Source of the DNA: an uncultured Dorea sp.
Lineage (GTDB): Bacteria > Bacillota > Clostridia > Lachnospirales > Lachnospiraceae
DNA length: 46,210 nt
Reading direction: 5' to 3'
NCBI GenBank assembly: GCA_910579335.1
Contig: CAJTUQ010000001.1
Coordinates: 81,490-127,699, forward strand
Below the pieces are notes generated by a model, which worked only from the letters and a program-made list of their open reading frames with translations, was not told the DNA's origin and did no database searches. Below, piece after piece: positions 15,368 through 24,287 of this stretch (positions within the stretch are counted from its first letter, which is position 1; each line of letters opens with the position of its first letter). The translations under genes were made by a program, and so were the position numbers.

Positions 15368-16873
15368 GTGAAAAAAGCCTTAAATGAAATTGATAAGCCT
15401 ATTTTTTTAATATCGGCAATTGTCAGCATAATGATGGTTATTATTTTGTTGGCGGCGCCTGCTAAAAGCAGGGAGGTTGTTAATGATATGCTGCATTTTA
15501 TGACGTATAAATTGGGCTTTTTATATATTATTGCTTATGTCGTATTGGTTGGATTTTTGATATGGCTGGTATTCAGTAAATACGGAAAAATAGTCTTGGG
15601 TACGGTGGGAGAGAAGCCGGAATACGATGATTTTAGCTGGATGGCGATGATGTTTTGTACCGGGATTGCAAGCTCCCTTATGATATTTTCGTTTATTGAA
15701 CCAATCTACTATCTGACAAGCACGCCTTTTGGGATTGAACCAATGTCGGTTGAAGCATATGAATATGCCCATATGTATGGCCAATTTCATTGGGGGCCCA
15801 GCGCATGGCTTTTCTACGCCCCGGCGACAATAGCGATTGCGTACCAGTTATTTGTGCGGCAGGGGGATTCTGTCCGGCTGGGGGACATCTGCAGCCAGAC
15901 GAAATACGGAAATAAATGGATTTCTAAGGCGATAGATATTTTTACGGTATTTGCGGTTCTTGGGGGGATTGGAACGTCAATGGGACTGGCCGCCCCGCTG
16001 GTTTGCCAGATTATAAGCAAGGTGTTCGGCATCCCTAATGACGGTAAGCTGATGCTGGCAGTGTTCATACTATGGTTTGCTATATTTACGACAAGCGTAT
16101 GGAGGGGGCTGAATAAAGGTATAAAGATACTCAGCAATATAAATATTTATCTGGCAGTTCTATTTATTGCAATTATTTTAGTGCTTGTCGGGCCAGGCAG
16201 GGCTGTGGATGCGGAGCTAAACAGCCTCGGCCTGTATATGAAGGAGTTTTTTCATATGAGCCTGTATACGGATCCGTTCGGAAAGACCGGCTTTCCGCAG
16301 CAGTGGACAGTGTTTTACTGGGGCTGGTGGATGTCCTACATTCCGATAATGGGCCTGTTTACGGCGCGGATTTCCAGAGGCAGGACGATACGGCAGGTAG
16401 TCGCCGGGATGATAGGATATGGTTCGCTGGGATGTATTTTAAGCTTTTCGGTGCTGGGATGCTATGCGCTGGATTTGCAGATGAGCGGAAAAGCCGACCT
16501 TGTGTCTGTTTTGGGCACGCAGGGGAAAGAGGCGGCGATGATGGAAATACTCGGTACTCTGCCGTTTACAGATGTGATATCTTTAGTTTTCTGCCTTGTA
16601 ACCATTATTTTCATGGCGACGACCATCGATTCCTCGGCGTTTATTCTTGCTTCGGCTACAAGCAAAAGCCTGAAAGGGGACAAGGAGCCGGTGCGTTGGA
16701 ACAGAGTGGCGTGGGCGGTGATTTTCGTTGTGTTTTCTATAGCGCTTGTGCGCATAGGAGGTTTGCAGACGATGCAGACGGCGAGCGTACTGACCGGTCT
16801 GCCGATGATATTCGTATGTATTCTTGTCTTATATTCGTTATACAAAATGATAACAGAGGAGAGGAAGCCTTAG
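15368..16873 (+). CDS. BCCT-family (betaine/choline/carnitine) transporter
   Basis: 501 residues with about 12 membrane helices. The BCCT signature FYWGWWMSYIPIMGLFTARIS, followed by RGRT, is present near residue 315. Its tryptophans form the aromatic cage that binds trimethylammonium groups; the last cage position of BetP (Trp377) is tyrosine here (WWMSY). The substrate is therefore probably a betaine or similar zwitterion, by family inference. The start is GTG 15368. It closes the dhaL operon 14 bases after the dehydrogenase. Its last codons and stop lie in an 18-bp hairpin shared with prs. Confidence 0.92.
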   Translation: MKKALNEIDKPIFLISAIVSIMMVIILLAAPAKSREVVNDMLHFMTYKLGFLYIIAYVVLVGFLIWLVFSKYGKIVLGTVGEKPEYDDFSWMAMMFCTGIASSLMIFSFIEPIYYLTSTPFGIEPMSVEAYEYAHMYGQFHWGPSAWLFYAPATIAIAYQLFVRQGDSVRLGDICSQTKYGNKWISKAIDIFTVFAVLGGIGTSMGLAAPLVCQIISKVFGIPNDGKLMLAVFILWFAIFTTSVWRGLNKGIKILSNINIYLAVLFIAIILVLVGPGRAVDAELNSLGLYMKEFFHMSLYTDPFGKTGFPQQWTVFYWGWWMSYIPIMGLFTARISRGRTIRQVVAGMIGYGSLGCILSFSVLGCYALDLQMSGKADLVSVLGTQGKEAAMMEILGTLPFTDVISLVFCLVTIIFMATTIDSSAFILASATSKSLKGDKEPVRWNRVAWAVIFVVFSIALVRIGGLQTMQTASVLTGLPMIFVCILVLYSLYKMITEERKP

Positions 16874-16892
16874 ACTTCCTCTCCTCTGTTAT
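16850..16892. terminator. Perfect 18-bp hairpin holding both convergent stop codons in its loop
   Basis: Arms 16850-16867 and 16875-16892 are perfect reverse complements with a 7-base loop. The transporter stop TAG (16871-16873) and the prs stop TAA (minus strand, 16872-16870) overlap inside the loop, so each arm codes for the end of one protein. The minus-strand side is followed by CATTTTGTAT; the plus side has no T-run. It probably works as a bidirectional terminator. Confidence 0.75.
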
Positions 16893-18057
16893 ATCTCTCT
16901 ACAATATCTACAATACGTTCGCTTGGGTTCAGTATGCTGCTGATGGAGCCGTCATGGTTCAGCGTATCAATCAGAAGCGCAATATATTTGCTCATATCAC
17001 AGTTGATATAATACGGGCGTTCAAGCAGCTCCGGCGTCTGGTAAATCAGGTTGGAGGTCAGGATGCCGTCAATCAGCCCATTCTCGTAGGCCTTGTCAAA
17101 TTTATCAAGACCGTTGGTAAACAGCCCAAAGGTAGCGGCGGCAAAGATGCGCTTTGCCCTGCGGTTTTTCAGCTGCTGCGCCACGTCCAGAATACTGTCG
17201 CCGGAGGATATCATGTCGTCTAAGATAATAACATCCTTTCCCTCTACGGAAGAACCTAAAAATTCATGGGCGACGATGGGATTGCGCCCGTCGATGATTT
17301 TCGTATAGTCGCGTCTTTTATAGAACATTCCCATATCCAGATTCAGAACATTTGCAAGATAAACCGCACGTTCCGTTGCACCCTCGTCCGGGCTGATTGC
17401 CATCATATGGCCGCTGTCGATTTTAAGATCCTTGTGCGTGCGCAGAAGCCCTTTTACAAACTGATAAGTGGGACGGACCGTCTCAAATCCGCTTAAAGGA
17501 ATCGCATTCTGCACTCTTGGGTCATGTGCGTCAAAAGTAATAATGTTGTCTGCGCCCATGCGTACAAGCTCCTGCAGCGCCAGTGCGCAGTCCAAAGATT
17601 CGCGGGAACTTCTCTTATGCTGGCGGCTTTCGTATAAAAAGGGCATGATAACATTGATTCTCCGCGCCTTGCCGCCGATTGCGGCGATGACCCGTTTCAA
17701 ATTCTGATAATGGTCGTCCGGAGACATATGGTTGGTGCAGCCAGTCAGAGAATAGGTAAGGCTGTAGTTGCAGACATCTACCATAAGATAGATATCCCGC
17801 CCCCGAACGGATTCTGCAATAATGCCTTTGGCTTCCCCTGAGCCAAAGCGGGGAACTTTTGCGTCGATAAGATAGGTGTCCTTTTCATAGCCGTTGAAGA
17901 CTACATCGTCTTTAAAGGCATGTCCATCCTCACGGCGCCATTTTACGATGTAATCATTAACGCGGCGCCCCATTTCCTTGCAGCCATCTAAAGAGATGAT
18001 TCCAAGAGCTCCTACGGGGATGTTCTCAAGAACACGTTCATTACGGCGTAACATCAT
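16870..18057 (-). CDS. prs: Ribose-phosphate pyrophosphokinase (PRPP synthetase), long clostridial type
   Basis: 395 residues, longer than the usual 315. PRPP synthetase makes phosphoribosyl pyrophosphate from ribose 5-phosphate and ATP for nucleotide, His and Trp synthesis. The PRPP-binding loop VIILDDMISSGDS is at about 274-286, the flexible catalytic region is seen as PFLYESRQHKRSSRES, and FDAHDPRVQNA matches the family's ribose/ATP site. The N-terminal domain is extended relative to Bacillus Prs. The start is ATG 18057 (or 18054) after GGGAGG, within the end of the DnaI-like gene (17-base overlap), so it is coupled to the primosome operon. Confidence 0.93.
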   Translation of the reverse strand: MMLRRNERVLENIPVGALGIISLDGCKEMGRRVNDYIVKWRREDGHAFKDDVVFNGYEKDTYLIDAKVPRFGSGEAKGIIAESVRGRDIYLMVDVCNYSLTYSLTGCTNHMSPDDHYQNLKRVIAAIGGKARRINVIMPFLYESRQHKRSSRESLDCALALQELVRMGADNIITFDAHDPRVQNAIPLSGFETVRPTYQFVKGLLRTHKDLKIDSGHMMAISPDEGATERAVYLANVLNLDMGMFYKRRDYTKIIDGRNPIVAHEFLGSSVEGKDVIILDDMISSGDSILDVAQQLKNRRAKRIFAAATFGLFTNGLDKFDKAYENGLIDGILTSNLIYQTPELLERPYYINCDMSKYIALLIDTLNHDGSISSILNPSERIVDIVERYNRGEEV

Positions 18058-19054
18058 TCATACCTCCCAAATTTAATAATTTCTTCTGGATGCGGATATC
18101 GTCTCCGATAAGGCGCAGTATCATGTAATTGCTGCTGATACGGGAGAAAATCCGCTCCGAGTAAATTGAGTTGATGTCGTCTAGTGTAAGATTTGTTGAA
18201 ATTACAGTCGGTTTCCTGCGCAGGATTCTTTCATTCAAGCATACAAATAACTGCGACACTGTAAAGGAATTGGAAAGCTCCGTTCCCAAATCATCAATGA
18301 TAAGCAGGTCACAGCTATAGATATGGTTTAAAACATCGTCGCCGGTTACTTCCTTTTTCCCAAAGGTGCTTTTTGCAAGATAATCGAATAACTGAACCGA
18401 GGAAAAGTAAATAACGGAATAGGACTTATCCATCAGTTCCTTTGCAATGCAGTGCGTGAGAAAAGTTTTTCCGACACCGGTGTCGCCGTATAGGAGGATA
18501 TTGCTAAATTCCTCCGAAAAGGTATCCGCAAACTGACGGCAGACCCTGAGCGCCGTCTGCATGGACTCCTGGGCGCTCCTGCCGGTGAGCGGGTCGATGT
18601 AATTGCTGGAATAGTAATCGGTACGGAAGGTGGAAAAATTCTCCTGTGCAAGTATTTCCTTAAGATTAGACTGCGTATATAATAAATCCACAATTGCCTT
18701 TTGCAGGCAGTGGCATTTATCAGCGCCGATATAACCTGTATCCCGGCAGTCCGGGCAGGTGTAGTGAAGCTCTAAGTAATCTGCGGGAAACCCCGCAGAT
18801 TTTATCAGCTCTTTTTTTTCGGCAAACAGAAGGGATAACTGTTCCTTTAACTGCGGCAGGGCAGAGTCATCGCCTTCAAGAAGATTCCTGCCTTGAGAAA
18901 CACTCAGTGAGGAAATTGCATCGTCTAATTCCTTCAGCTTCGGGATACGGGCACAGGCAGTTTCATACCGCTTGTAAAGCTTGTGCTCATTATCAAGTTG
19001 TCTGAGTTCATAAGTACGCATCAACTGTTCGTACTGTGAATTAGAAAGCGCCAT
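18041..19054 (-). CDS. DnaI/DnaC-like helicase loader ATPase
   Basis: 337 residues. A zinc-binding segment CPDCRDTGYIGADKCHC lies at about 119-135. The AAA+ domain has Walker A YGDTGVGKTF near 190 and Walker B LLIIDDLGTE near 250, followed by a sensor region with VISTNL. DnaI-type proteins load the replicative helicase; the N-terminal helical part with the zinc motif is the helicase-binding region in DnaI. It lies 24 bases downstream of the DnaD-like gene on the same strand, which supports a primosome role. IstB/phage replication proteins share the domain, but the zinc motif and context favour DnaI. Confidence 0.88.
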   Translation of the reverse strand: MALSNSQYEQLMRTYELRQLDNEHKLYKRYETACARIPKLKELDDAISSLSVSQGRNLLEGDDSALPQLKEQLSLLFAEKKELIKSAGFPADYLELHYTCPDCRDTGYIGADKCHCLQKAIVDLLYTQSNLKEILAQENFSTFRTDYYSSNYIDPLTGRSAQESMQTALRVCRQFADTFSEEFSNILLYGDTGVGKTFLTHCIAKELMDKSYSVIYFSSVQLFDYLAKSTFGKKEVTGDDVLNHIYSCDLLIIDDLGTELSNSFTVSQLFVCLNERILRRKPTVISTNLTLDDINSIYSERIFSRISSNYMILRLIGDDIRIQKKLLNLGGMNDVTP

Positions 19055-19078
19055 AAAAGCAGTCTCCTTACCATATGT

Positions 19079-20065
19079 TTACTGCTGCAGGAGCCTGCGC
19101 TCTAAATCATCCATATCATAAGAGCGGCTGTCAAAGTTATTGAACTTGTTTTCTGCTTTTCTTCCTGCTGCGGCAGTCTTCTGTGTCCTTGCGTTTTCAC
19201 GGTTTGGCGTTTTGTGTTCCTTTGCTTTCATATAATCGGAATCGGCAGCGGCAATATCCGTCAGATTATGGACGCCTTTATCAAACCAGCGCTTTAAGAT
19301 AGATTCCGTATAATCAAAGCTTGGCTGGTGAATCGTGTCCATCGTGCGGTTTACCGCCTCGATAATTACTGACGAAGAAAAGCCGTACTCTTCATACCAT
19401 CTCTTTATAAAAGAAATCTCTGAAGCGGCGGGAGCGCGTCCCCTGATTCCGTAAGCATTTAAAACCGTATAATAATTTTTGTTGTAAAAGACCGTATTGC
19501 ACTTCGCCTGCGCTACGGTAGTAATATTCTGCTCATGCCATGAGAGGGCCACCTTTTTGATATAATGGATACTTTTATGGTTGTTCTCGACGCAGTATTC
19601 GATTAAGTATTCGATTAAATCTGCGGACATGCCGAGCGATTCATAAAAATATGTAATGGCGTCCATCTCCGTGTGGGACAATGTTTTCTGCAGATATTGC
19701 TCTGTTACATGAAGTATTTCCCTGAATTCCTTGCGCGACCGGAACCGTTCAATGTCGGATACGTCTGAGGCGGCAATATCGGCAGAAGGAACTGCTGCCG
19801 GTGCCTCTGTGCGTATTTCGTAGTCTAGTAACCCCTGGTTTTTCCAATAATTCAGTGCGCGGATAACATCTTTCTCTGTATCGTCAAGCGCATCGGCGAT
19901 TTGTGAGATCGTCGGGATGCCGTTCGAACCTTTCAGATGGCGCAGCAAAAAAAGGTAAACCTTTACATACTCCCCATTAGCATTAGCCATGTGATTATCA
20001 ATGAACTCGTTTTCCAATACGGTCGTGTTCGTCTGCACATGGTTTGTAAGGGTTAACTTTGTCAT
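19079..20065 (-). CDS. DnaD-like primosomal protein
   Basis: 328 residues. The N-terminal winged-helix region (FIDNHMANANGEYVKVYLFL) is followed by one DnaD-B2-type domain at about 115-180. A second, related C-terminal region carries YTESILKRWFDKG, the YxxxIxxWxxxG motif used in DNA binding. The C-terminal tail is basic and disordered. DnaD proteins act with DnaB (Bacillus sense) in remodelling origin DNA and recruiting the loader, which is encoded directly downstream. A promoter with extended -10 lies 70 bases upstream, and DnaA boxes lie just beyond it. Confidence 0.85.
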   Translation of the reverse strand: MTKLTLTNHVQTNTTVLENEFIDNHMANANGEYVKVYLFLLRHLKGSNGIPTISQIADALDDTEKDVIRALNYWKNQGLLDYEIRTEAPAAVPSADIAASDVSDIERFRSRKEFREILHVTEQYLQKTLSHTEMDAITYFYESLGMSADLIEYLIEYCVENNHKSIHYIKKVALSWHEQNITTVAQAKCNTVFYNKNYYTVLNAYGIRGRAPAASEISFIKRWYEEYGFSSSVIIEAVNRTMDTIHQPSFDYTESILKRWFDKGVHNLTDIAAADSDYMKAKEHKTPNRENARTQKTAAAGRKAENKFNNFDSRSYDMDDLERRLLQQ

Positions 20066-20134
20066 AGTTTTGCCAGTCCTCCAAGACAGATAAATAATTA
20101 TAAAGGGGATGTCCTTCCCCGTTGTGCAAGACCT

Positions 20135-20145
20135 ATTATAGCATT
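20135..20145 (-). promoter_or_regulatory. Extended -10 promoter of the dnaD-dnaI-prs operon
   Basis: On the minus strand TGC is followed by a perfect TATAAT (20140-20135), an extended -10 element about 70 bases before the dnaD-like start. The -35 region is T-rich but not a good match. It lies downstream of the DnaA-box cluster in the direction of transcription. Confidence 0.5.
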
Positions 20146-20193
20146 AACAGGGCTGACAAAAAAAGAAGTTTTTGCGCCGAAATCAAGGTTTTT

Positions 20194-20225
20194 TGTGGAT
20201 AAAATCCTGTGGAAAATGTGGATAA
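20194..20225 (-). promoter_or_regulatory. Cluster of three DnaA-box-like 9-mers
   Basis: TGTGGATAA occurs at 20194-20202 and 20217-20225, each a perfect reverse complement of the DnaA box TTATCCACA. A near match, TGTGGAAAA, sits between them at 20208-20216, directly abutting the third. All have the same orientation. The cluster fills the gap between the murC stop (20226) and the dnaD promoter. Confidence 0.7.
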
Positions 20226-21605
20226 CTAGGCTTCTAAAAGAGAATCCCCAATGTTTACAACATCTCCGGCACCCATAGTTATCAACATGTCGCCTTTTTT
20301 ACATTTTTCCATGCAGAATGCCTCGATTTTTTCAAAGGACGGCAGATAGTATGCGTCAGCTCCCGTTTTACACAGTTCTTCTGCGATATCGGCAGAAGAT
20401 ATGCCGAGAGTATCGGTCTCTCTTGCGGCATAGATATCGGCTAAAATGATATGGTCCGTGTAAGAGAGCGCTTCAACAAACTCATGGAAGAGAGCTTTTG
20501 TCCTTGTAAAGGTGTGAGGCTGGAATACGCACCAGATTTCCCTGTGCGGATAATGCCTTGCAGCCATAAGAGACGCCTTTATCTCCGTAGGGTGATGCGC
20601 ATAGTCGTCGATAATGGTAATGCCGTTTACTTCGCCCTTATATTCAAAACGGCGTTTTGTCCCGCGGAATTTCTTTAAACCTTCCGACGCCTCGCATACA
20701 GGGATGCCAAGGAGGTCTGCGGCGGCCAGCGCAGCCAGTGCGTTGGATACGTTGTGCTCGCCGTTTACGGACAAGGTGATGCGGCTCATAAAGTTTCCTT
20801 TTTTAATAAAATCAAAAGAAGCGTTGCCGAGTTCGTTGTGAGAGATATTGGCGGCGCTGTAATCTAAAGCGCTGCCGGTACCGTAAGTGACGACCTTGCA
20901 GGAAAGACCGTCTGTAAGACCGTTAAGCCGTTCGATGTCTCCGTTGATAATCAGGCAGCCGTCTGACGGGAGAAGCTCTGCAAATCTGCGGAAGGAGCGG
21001 CGGATATCCTCTAAGTCCTTGAAAAAATCCAGATGGTCTTCGTCAATATTTAAAATAATGCTTATTTTTGGGAAAAATTCAAGAAAGCTGTTTGTGTATT
21101 CACAGGCCTCTGTCACGAATATTTCCGAATTTCCGACGCGGATATTGCCGCCAATCGCATTTAAGATGCCGCCGACGGACACGGTAGGGTCTGTGTCCGC
21201 TGCCAGAAGGATGTGCGTCAGCATGGAGGTAGTGGTAGTCTTTCCGTGAGTGCCGGCAACGGCAATCGGTATGTCGTAATTTGTCATCAGCTGGCCTAGA
21301 AGCTGTGCGCGGGTCAGCATGGAAAGACCTTTTTTAACCGCTGCCTGGTACTCCTCGTTGTCGGCATGGATGGCGGCGGTATAGACGACTACGTCGATAC
21401 CGTCAATGATATTGGAAGCCTTCTGGCCGTAAAAAACTGCGGCGCCCGCTTCTTCCAGCTGCTCCGTCAGGGGAGAACGCTTGTTGTCAGAACCGGACAC
21501 GGTAAAACCTTCCTTGAGAAGAACTTTTGCCAGGCCGCTCATGCTGATGCCGCCGATACCAATAAAATGTACGTGTACTGGTTTTTCAAAATATATTTTA
21601 TACAT
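20226..21605 (-). CDS. murC: UDP-N-acetylmuramate--L-alanine ligase
   Basis: About 459 residues. MurC adds L-alanine to UDP-MurNAc in peptidoglycan precursor synthesis in the cytoplasm. The N-terminal Rossmann motif HFIGIGGISMSGLA, the ATP loop GTHGKTTTTSML near 110, NIDEDHLDF and the C-terminal DDYAHHPTEI are diagnostic for MurC among Mur ligases. The frame opens at a GTG (21611), but ATG 21605 is spaced better from AGGAAGG and gives the usual MurC N-terminus. It stands alone between its own promoter and the DnaA boxes. Confidence 0.96.
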   Translation of the reverse strand: MYKIYFEKPVHVHFIGIGGISMSGLAKVLLKEGFTVSGSDNKRSPLTEQLEEAGAAVFYGQKASNIIDGIDVVVYTAAIHADNEEYQAAVKKGLSMLTRAQLLGQLMTNYDIPIAVAGTHGKTTTTSMLTHILLAADTDPTVSVGGILNAIGGNIRVGNSEIFVTEACEYTNSFLEFFPKISIILNIDEDHLDFFKDLEDIRRSFRRFAELLPSDGCLIINGDIERLNGLTDGLSCKVVTYGTGSALDYSAANISHNELGNASFDFIKKGNFMSRITLSVNGEHNVSNALAALAAADLLGIPVCEASEGLKKFRGTKRRFEYKGEVNGITIIDDYAHHPTEIKASLMAARHYPHREIWCVFQPHTFTRTKALFHEFVEALSYTDHIILADIYAARETDTLGISSADIAEELCKTGADAYYLPSFEKIEAFCMEKCKKGDMLITMGAGDVVNIGDSLLEA

Positions 21606-21711
21606 AAACACCTTCCTAATCCATATAATGGCAGCAATGCCAGAATCTTATACACATTTACTGTTAATAATGCTTTACAATATATCATATACTATATGCT
21701 CTTATCATATT

Positions 21712-21740
21712 ATTATAAACATATATAGGAAAAAAACCAA
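21712..21740 (-). promoter_or_regulatory. murC promoter
   Basis: On the minus strand TTGGTT (21740-21735) and a perfect TATAAT (21717-21712) are separated by 17 bp. This leaves a leader of about 100 bases before murC ATG 21605. The surrounding 21606-21866 gap is very AT-rich and holds no ORF of note. Confidence 0.55.
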
Positions 21741-21805
21741 GATTAACTTGTTTGGTATATTTTCATAAAAAGCTGATAGAAAAGATAAAATTATTGTAAA
21801 AATCG

Positions 21806-21834
21806 TTCACTATAGCAAAAAAGTGTGCTATAAT
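21806..21834 (+). promoter_or_regulatory. glgC promoter with an inverted repeat in the spacer
   Basis: TTCACT (21806-21811) and a perfect TATAAT (21829-21834) are 17 bp apart. TATAGCA at 21811-21817 and TGCTATA at 21826-21832 form a perfect 7-bp inverted repeat with an 8-base gap that spans the spacer and the -10 box, in the position of a repressor operator. Confidence 0.6.
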
Positions 21835-21866
21835 GGCATTATCAAAGACTGAGAAGGGGTGAAAGC

Positions 21867-23141
21867 ATGAGAAGAAAAGAGATGATAGCAATGCTGCTTG
21901 CGGGTGGACAAGGCAGCAGGCTCGGAGTTCTTACAGCAAAAGTTGCTAAGCCGGCAGTTGCGTTTGGAGGAAAATACCGCATTATCGATTTCCCGCTCAG
22001 TAACTGTATTAACTCAGGAATTGATACGGTAGGGGTATTGACGCAGTATCAGCCCCTTCGCTTAAATACGCATATAGGAATCGGTATCCCGTGGGATTTG
22101 GACCGTAATTTCGGCGGAGTATCTATCCTGCCGCCTTATGAAAAGAGCGGAAGCAGTGAATGGTATACAGGCACTGCCAATGCGATTTACCAGAATCTTG
22201 ATTACATGGAGACGTTTCATCCGGATTACGTCCTTATTTTATCAGGAGATCATATATATAAGATGGATTATGAGGTTATGCTTGATTTCCATAAGGAGAA
22301 TCAGGCGGATGTGACGATAGCCGCCATGCCGGTACCGATGGAGGAAGCCAGCAGGTTCGGAATTGTCGTTGCGGAAGAGGACGGGATGATTACGGAATTT
22401 CAGGAGAAGCCGGAGCAGCCGAAGAGCAATCTGGCGTCTATGGGAATTTATATTTTCAGCTGGCCGGTCCTTAAGGAAGCGCTTATTGCGCTCAGAGAGA
22501 TTCATGGCTGCGATTTCGGCAAACATATCATTCCCCACTGCCACGGCAAGGGGCAGCGGTTGTTTGCATACGAATATAACGGCTATTGGAAGGATGTCGG
22601 CACATTGGGGTCTTACTGGGAAGCCAATATGGAATTGATTGACATTATCCCGGAGTTTAACTTATATGAAGAGTTTTGGAAGATCTATACGAATAGCGGG
22701 ATTCTGCCGCCGCAGTATATTTCCGCTAATTCTGTGATTGAGAAGAGCATAATCGGCAATGGATGCGAAATATACGGAGAGATTCGCAATTGTGTGATAG
22801 GAGCCGGTGTAACAATCGGGAAGGGCGCCGTAGTGCGTGACTCTATCATTATGCAGGATGTAAGAATCGGCGACGGCTGTGTCATTGATAAAGCCATAAT
22901 AGCGGAAAACAGTGAGATTGGACAGGGCAGCACGCTAGGAATCGGCAAGGAGGTTCCGAATAAGCTCAAGCCATCTGTTTATTCCTTCGGTCTTGTGACG
23001 ATTGGGGAGAATACAAAGATTCCGGCCGGTGTGCAGATTGGAAAAAATACGGCGGTCAGCGGTATAACGGAGAAGTATGATTATCCGGGCGGCATATTGG
23101 AGAGCGGGGAGACTTTGATAAAGGCAGGTGAGCGTATATGA
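21867..23141 (+). CDS. glgC: Glucose-1-phosphate adenylyltransferase, catalytic subunit
   Basis: 424 residues. It makes ADP-glucose from glucose 1-phosphate and ATP for glycogen. The nucleotidyltransferase motif [16 protein letters not shown], the [15 protein letters not shown] stretch, [22 protein letters not shown] with the catalytic aspartate, and EFQEKP are all intact. The C-terminal part (about 285-385) is a left-handed beta-helix with hexapeptide repeats ([23 protein letters not shown]). Its stop overlaps the glgD start by ATGA. In Firmicutes GlgC and GlgD form a mixed tetramer in which GlgC is the active subunit. Confidence 0.97.
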   Translation: MRRKEMIAMLLAGGQGSRLGVLTAKVAKPAVAFGGKYRIIDFPLSNCINSGIDTVGVLTQYQPLRLNTHIGIGIPWDLDRNFGGVSILPPYEKSGSSEWYTGTANAIYQNLDYMETFHPDYVLILSGDHIYKMDYEVMLDFHKENQADVTIAAMPVPMEEASRFGIVVAEEDGMITEFQEKPEQPKSNLASMGIYIFSWPVLKEALIALREIHGCDFGKHIIPHCHGKGQRLFAYEYNGYWKDVGTLGSYWEANMELIDIIPEFNLYEEFWKIYTNSGILPPQYISANSVIEKSIIGNGCEIYGEIRNCVIGAGVTIGKGAVVRDSIIMQDVRIGDGCVIDKAIIAENSEIGQGSTLGIGKEVPNKLKPSVYSFGLVTIGENTKIPAGVQIGKNTAVSGITEKYDYPGGILESGETLIKAGERI

Positions 23142-24256
23142 GAGCAGTAGGACTTATATTGGCGGGCGGTAACAGCAGCAGGATGCGTGAACTCACCAGA
23201 AAGAGGGCAGTGGCGGCCATGCCGATGGCAGGAAGCTACAGGGCGATTGATTTTACGCTCAGTAATATGTCAAATTCCCATATCCAAAAGGTAGCGGTAC
23301 TGACGCAGTACAATGCCCGCTCTTTGAATGAACACCTAAATTCTTCAAAATGGTGGGACTTCGGGAGAAAGCATGGCGGCTTGTATGTGTTTACCCCGAC
23401 GATTACGGCGGATAATGGAAATTGGTACAGGGGAACCTCGGATGCGATTTACCAGAATCTGGATTTCCTCAGGAAATGCCATGAGCCGTATGTAGTGATT
23501 GTATCGGGCGACGCTGTTTACAAGATGGATTATAATAAGATACTGGAATATCACATTGCAAAGAAGGCGGATATTACAGTCGGATATAAAGAGCTGGATT
23601 CCTACGAGGAGGCCAGCCGGTTTGGAACAATTAAAATGAATGAGTCGATGCGCATTGAGGAGTTTGAAGAAAAACCGATGGTGGCTAATTCAAGCGTGGT
23701 TTCTACCGGTATTTATGTTATTCGGAGAAGGCTTTTGATTGATTTGATTGAGCACTGCGCAGAAGAAGACAGGCATGATTTTGTGACCGATATTTTAATC
23801 AGGTATAAGAACCTGAAAAAAATATTTGGTTATAAAATAAAAGATTACTGGAGCAACATTTCAACGGTGGATGCGTACTATCAGACAAATATGGATTTCC
23901 TAAAGCCTGAAGTAAGAAATTATTTTTTCAAAGAGCTACCGGCGATTTATTCCAAAGTCAGCGATTTGCCGCCGGCAAAGTACAATCCGGGGGCAGTAGT
24001 AAAAAACAGCATCATAGCGAGTGGGAGTATCATCAATGGAACTGTAGAAAATTCAATTCTTTTTAAGAAGACATTTGTCGGCAACAATTGTGTGATAAAG
24101 AATTCAATAATTCTGAACGACGTCTATCTCGGGGACAATACGTATGTTGAAAACTGTATTGTAGAAAGTCGGGACACAATCCGCGCAAATACGCGTCACG
24201 TAGGAGAGAATGGTGTTAAAGTGGTCGTTGAAAAAAATGAGAGATATGCACTATAG
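23138..24256 (+). CDS. glgD: GlgD, regulatory-type ADP-glucose pyrophosphorylase subunit
   Basis: 372 residues, a GlgC paralogue. It keeps the overall fold ([45 protein letters not shown]) but has GlgD-type changes in the catalytic loops: [12 protein letters not shown] replaces the GlgC KPAVAFGG segment. Beta-helix repeats ([20 protein letters not shown]) end the protein. In Bacillus the GlgD subunit raises the activity of GlgC. It begins within the glgC stop, so translation is coupled. spoVG follows after about 31 bases. Confidence 0.95.
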   Translation: MRAVGLILAGGNSSRMRELTRKRAVAAMPMAGSYRAIDFTLSNMSNSHIQKVAVLTQYNARSLNEHLNSSKWWDFGRKHGGLYVFTPTITADNGNWYRGTSDAIYQNLDFLRKCHEPYVVIVSGDAVYKMDYNKILEYHIAKKADITVGYKELDSYEEASRFGTIKMNESMRIEEFEEKPMVANSSVVSTGIYVIRRRLLIDLIEHCAEEDRHDFVTDILIRYKNLKKIFGYKIKDYWSNISTVDAYYQTNMDFLKPEVRNYFFKELPAIYSKVSDLPPAKYNPGAVVKNSIIASGSIINGTVENSILFKKTFVGNNCVIKNSIILNDVYLGDNTYVENCIVESRDTIRANTRHVGENGVKVVVEKNERYAL

Positions 24257-24287
24257 TTCAACGATTGGACAGAAAGGAGCCATGACA

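Noticed and set aside
16303..17223. Long plus-strand ORF running from the BCCT gene into prs
   Set aside because: It is an out-of-frame and antisense shadow of two certain genes, with no domain or ribosome site.
24210..24287. Extended SpoVG N-terminus overlapping glgD
   Set aside because: SpoVG proteins begin at the [11 protein letters not shown] block, and AAAGGAG is placed for ATG 24288.
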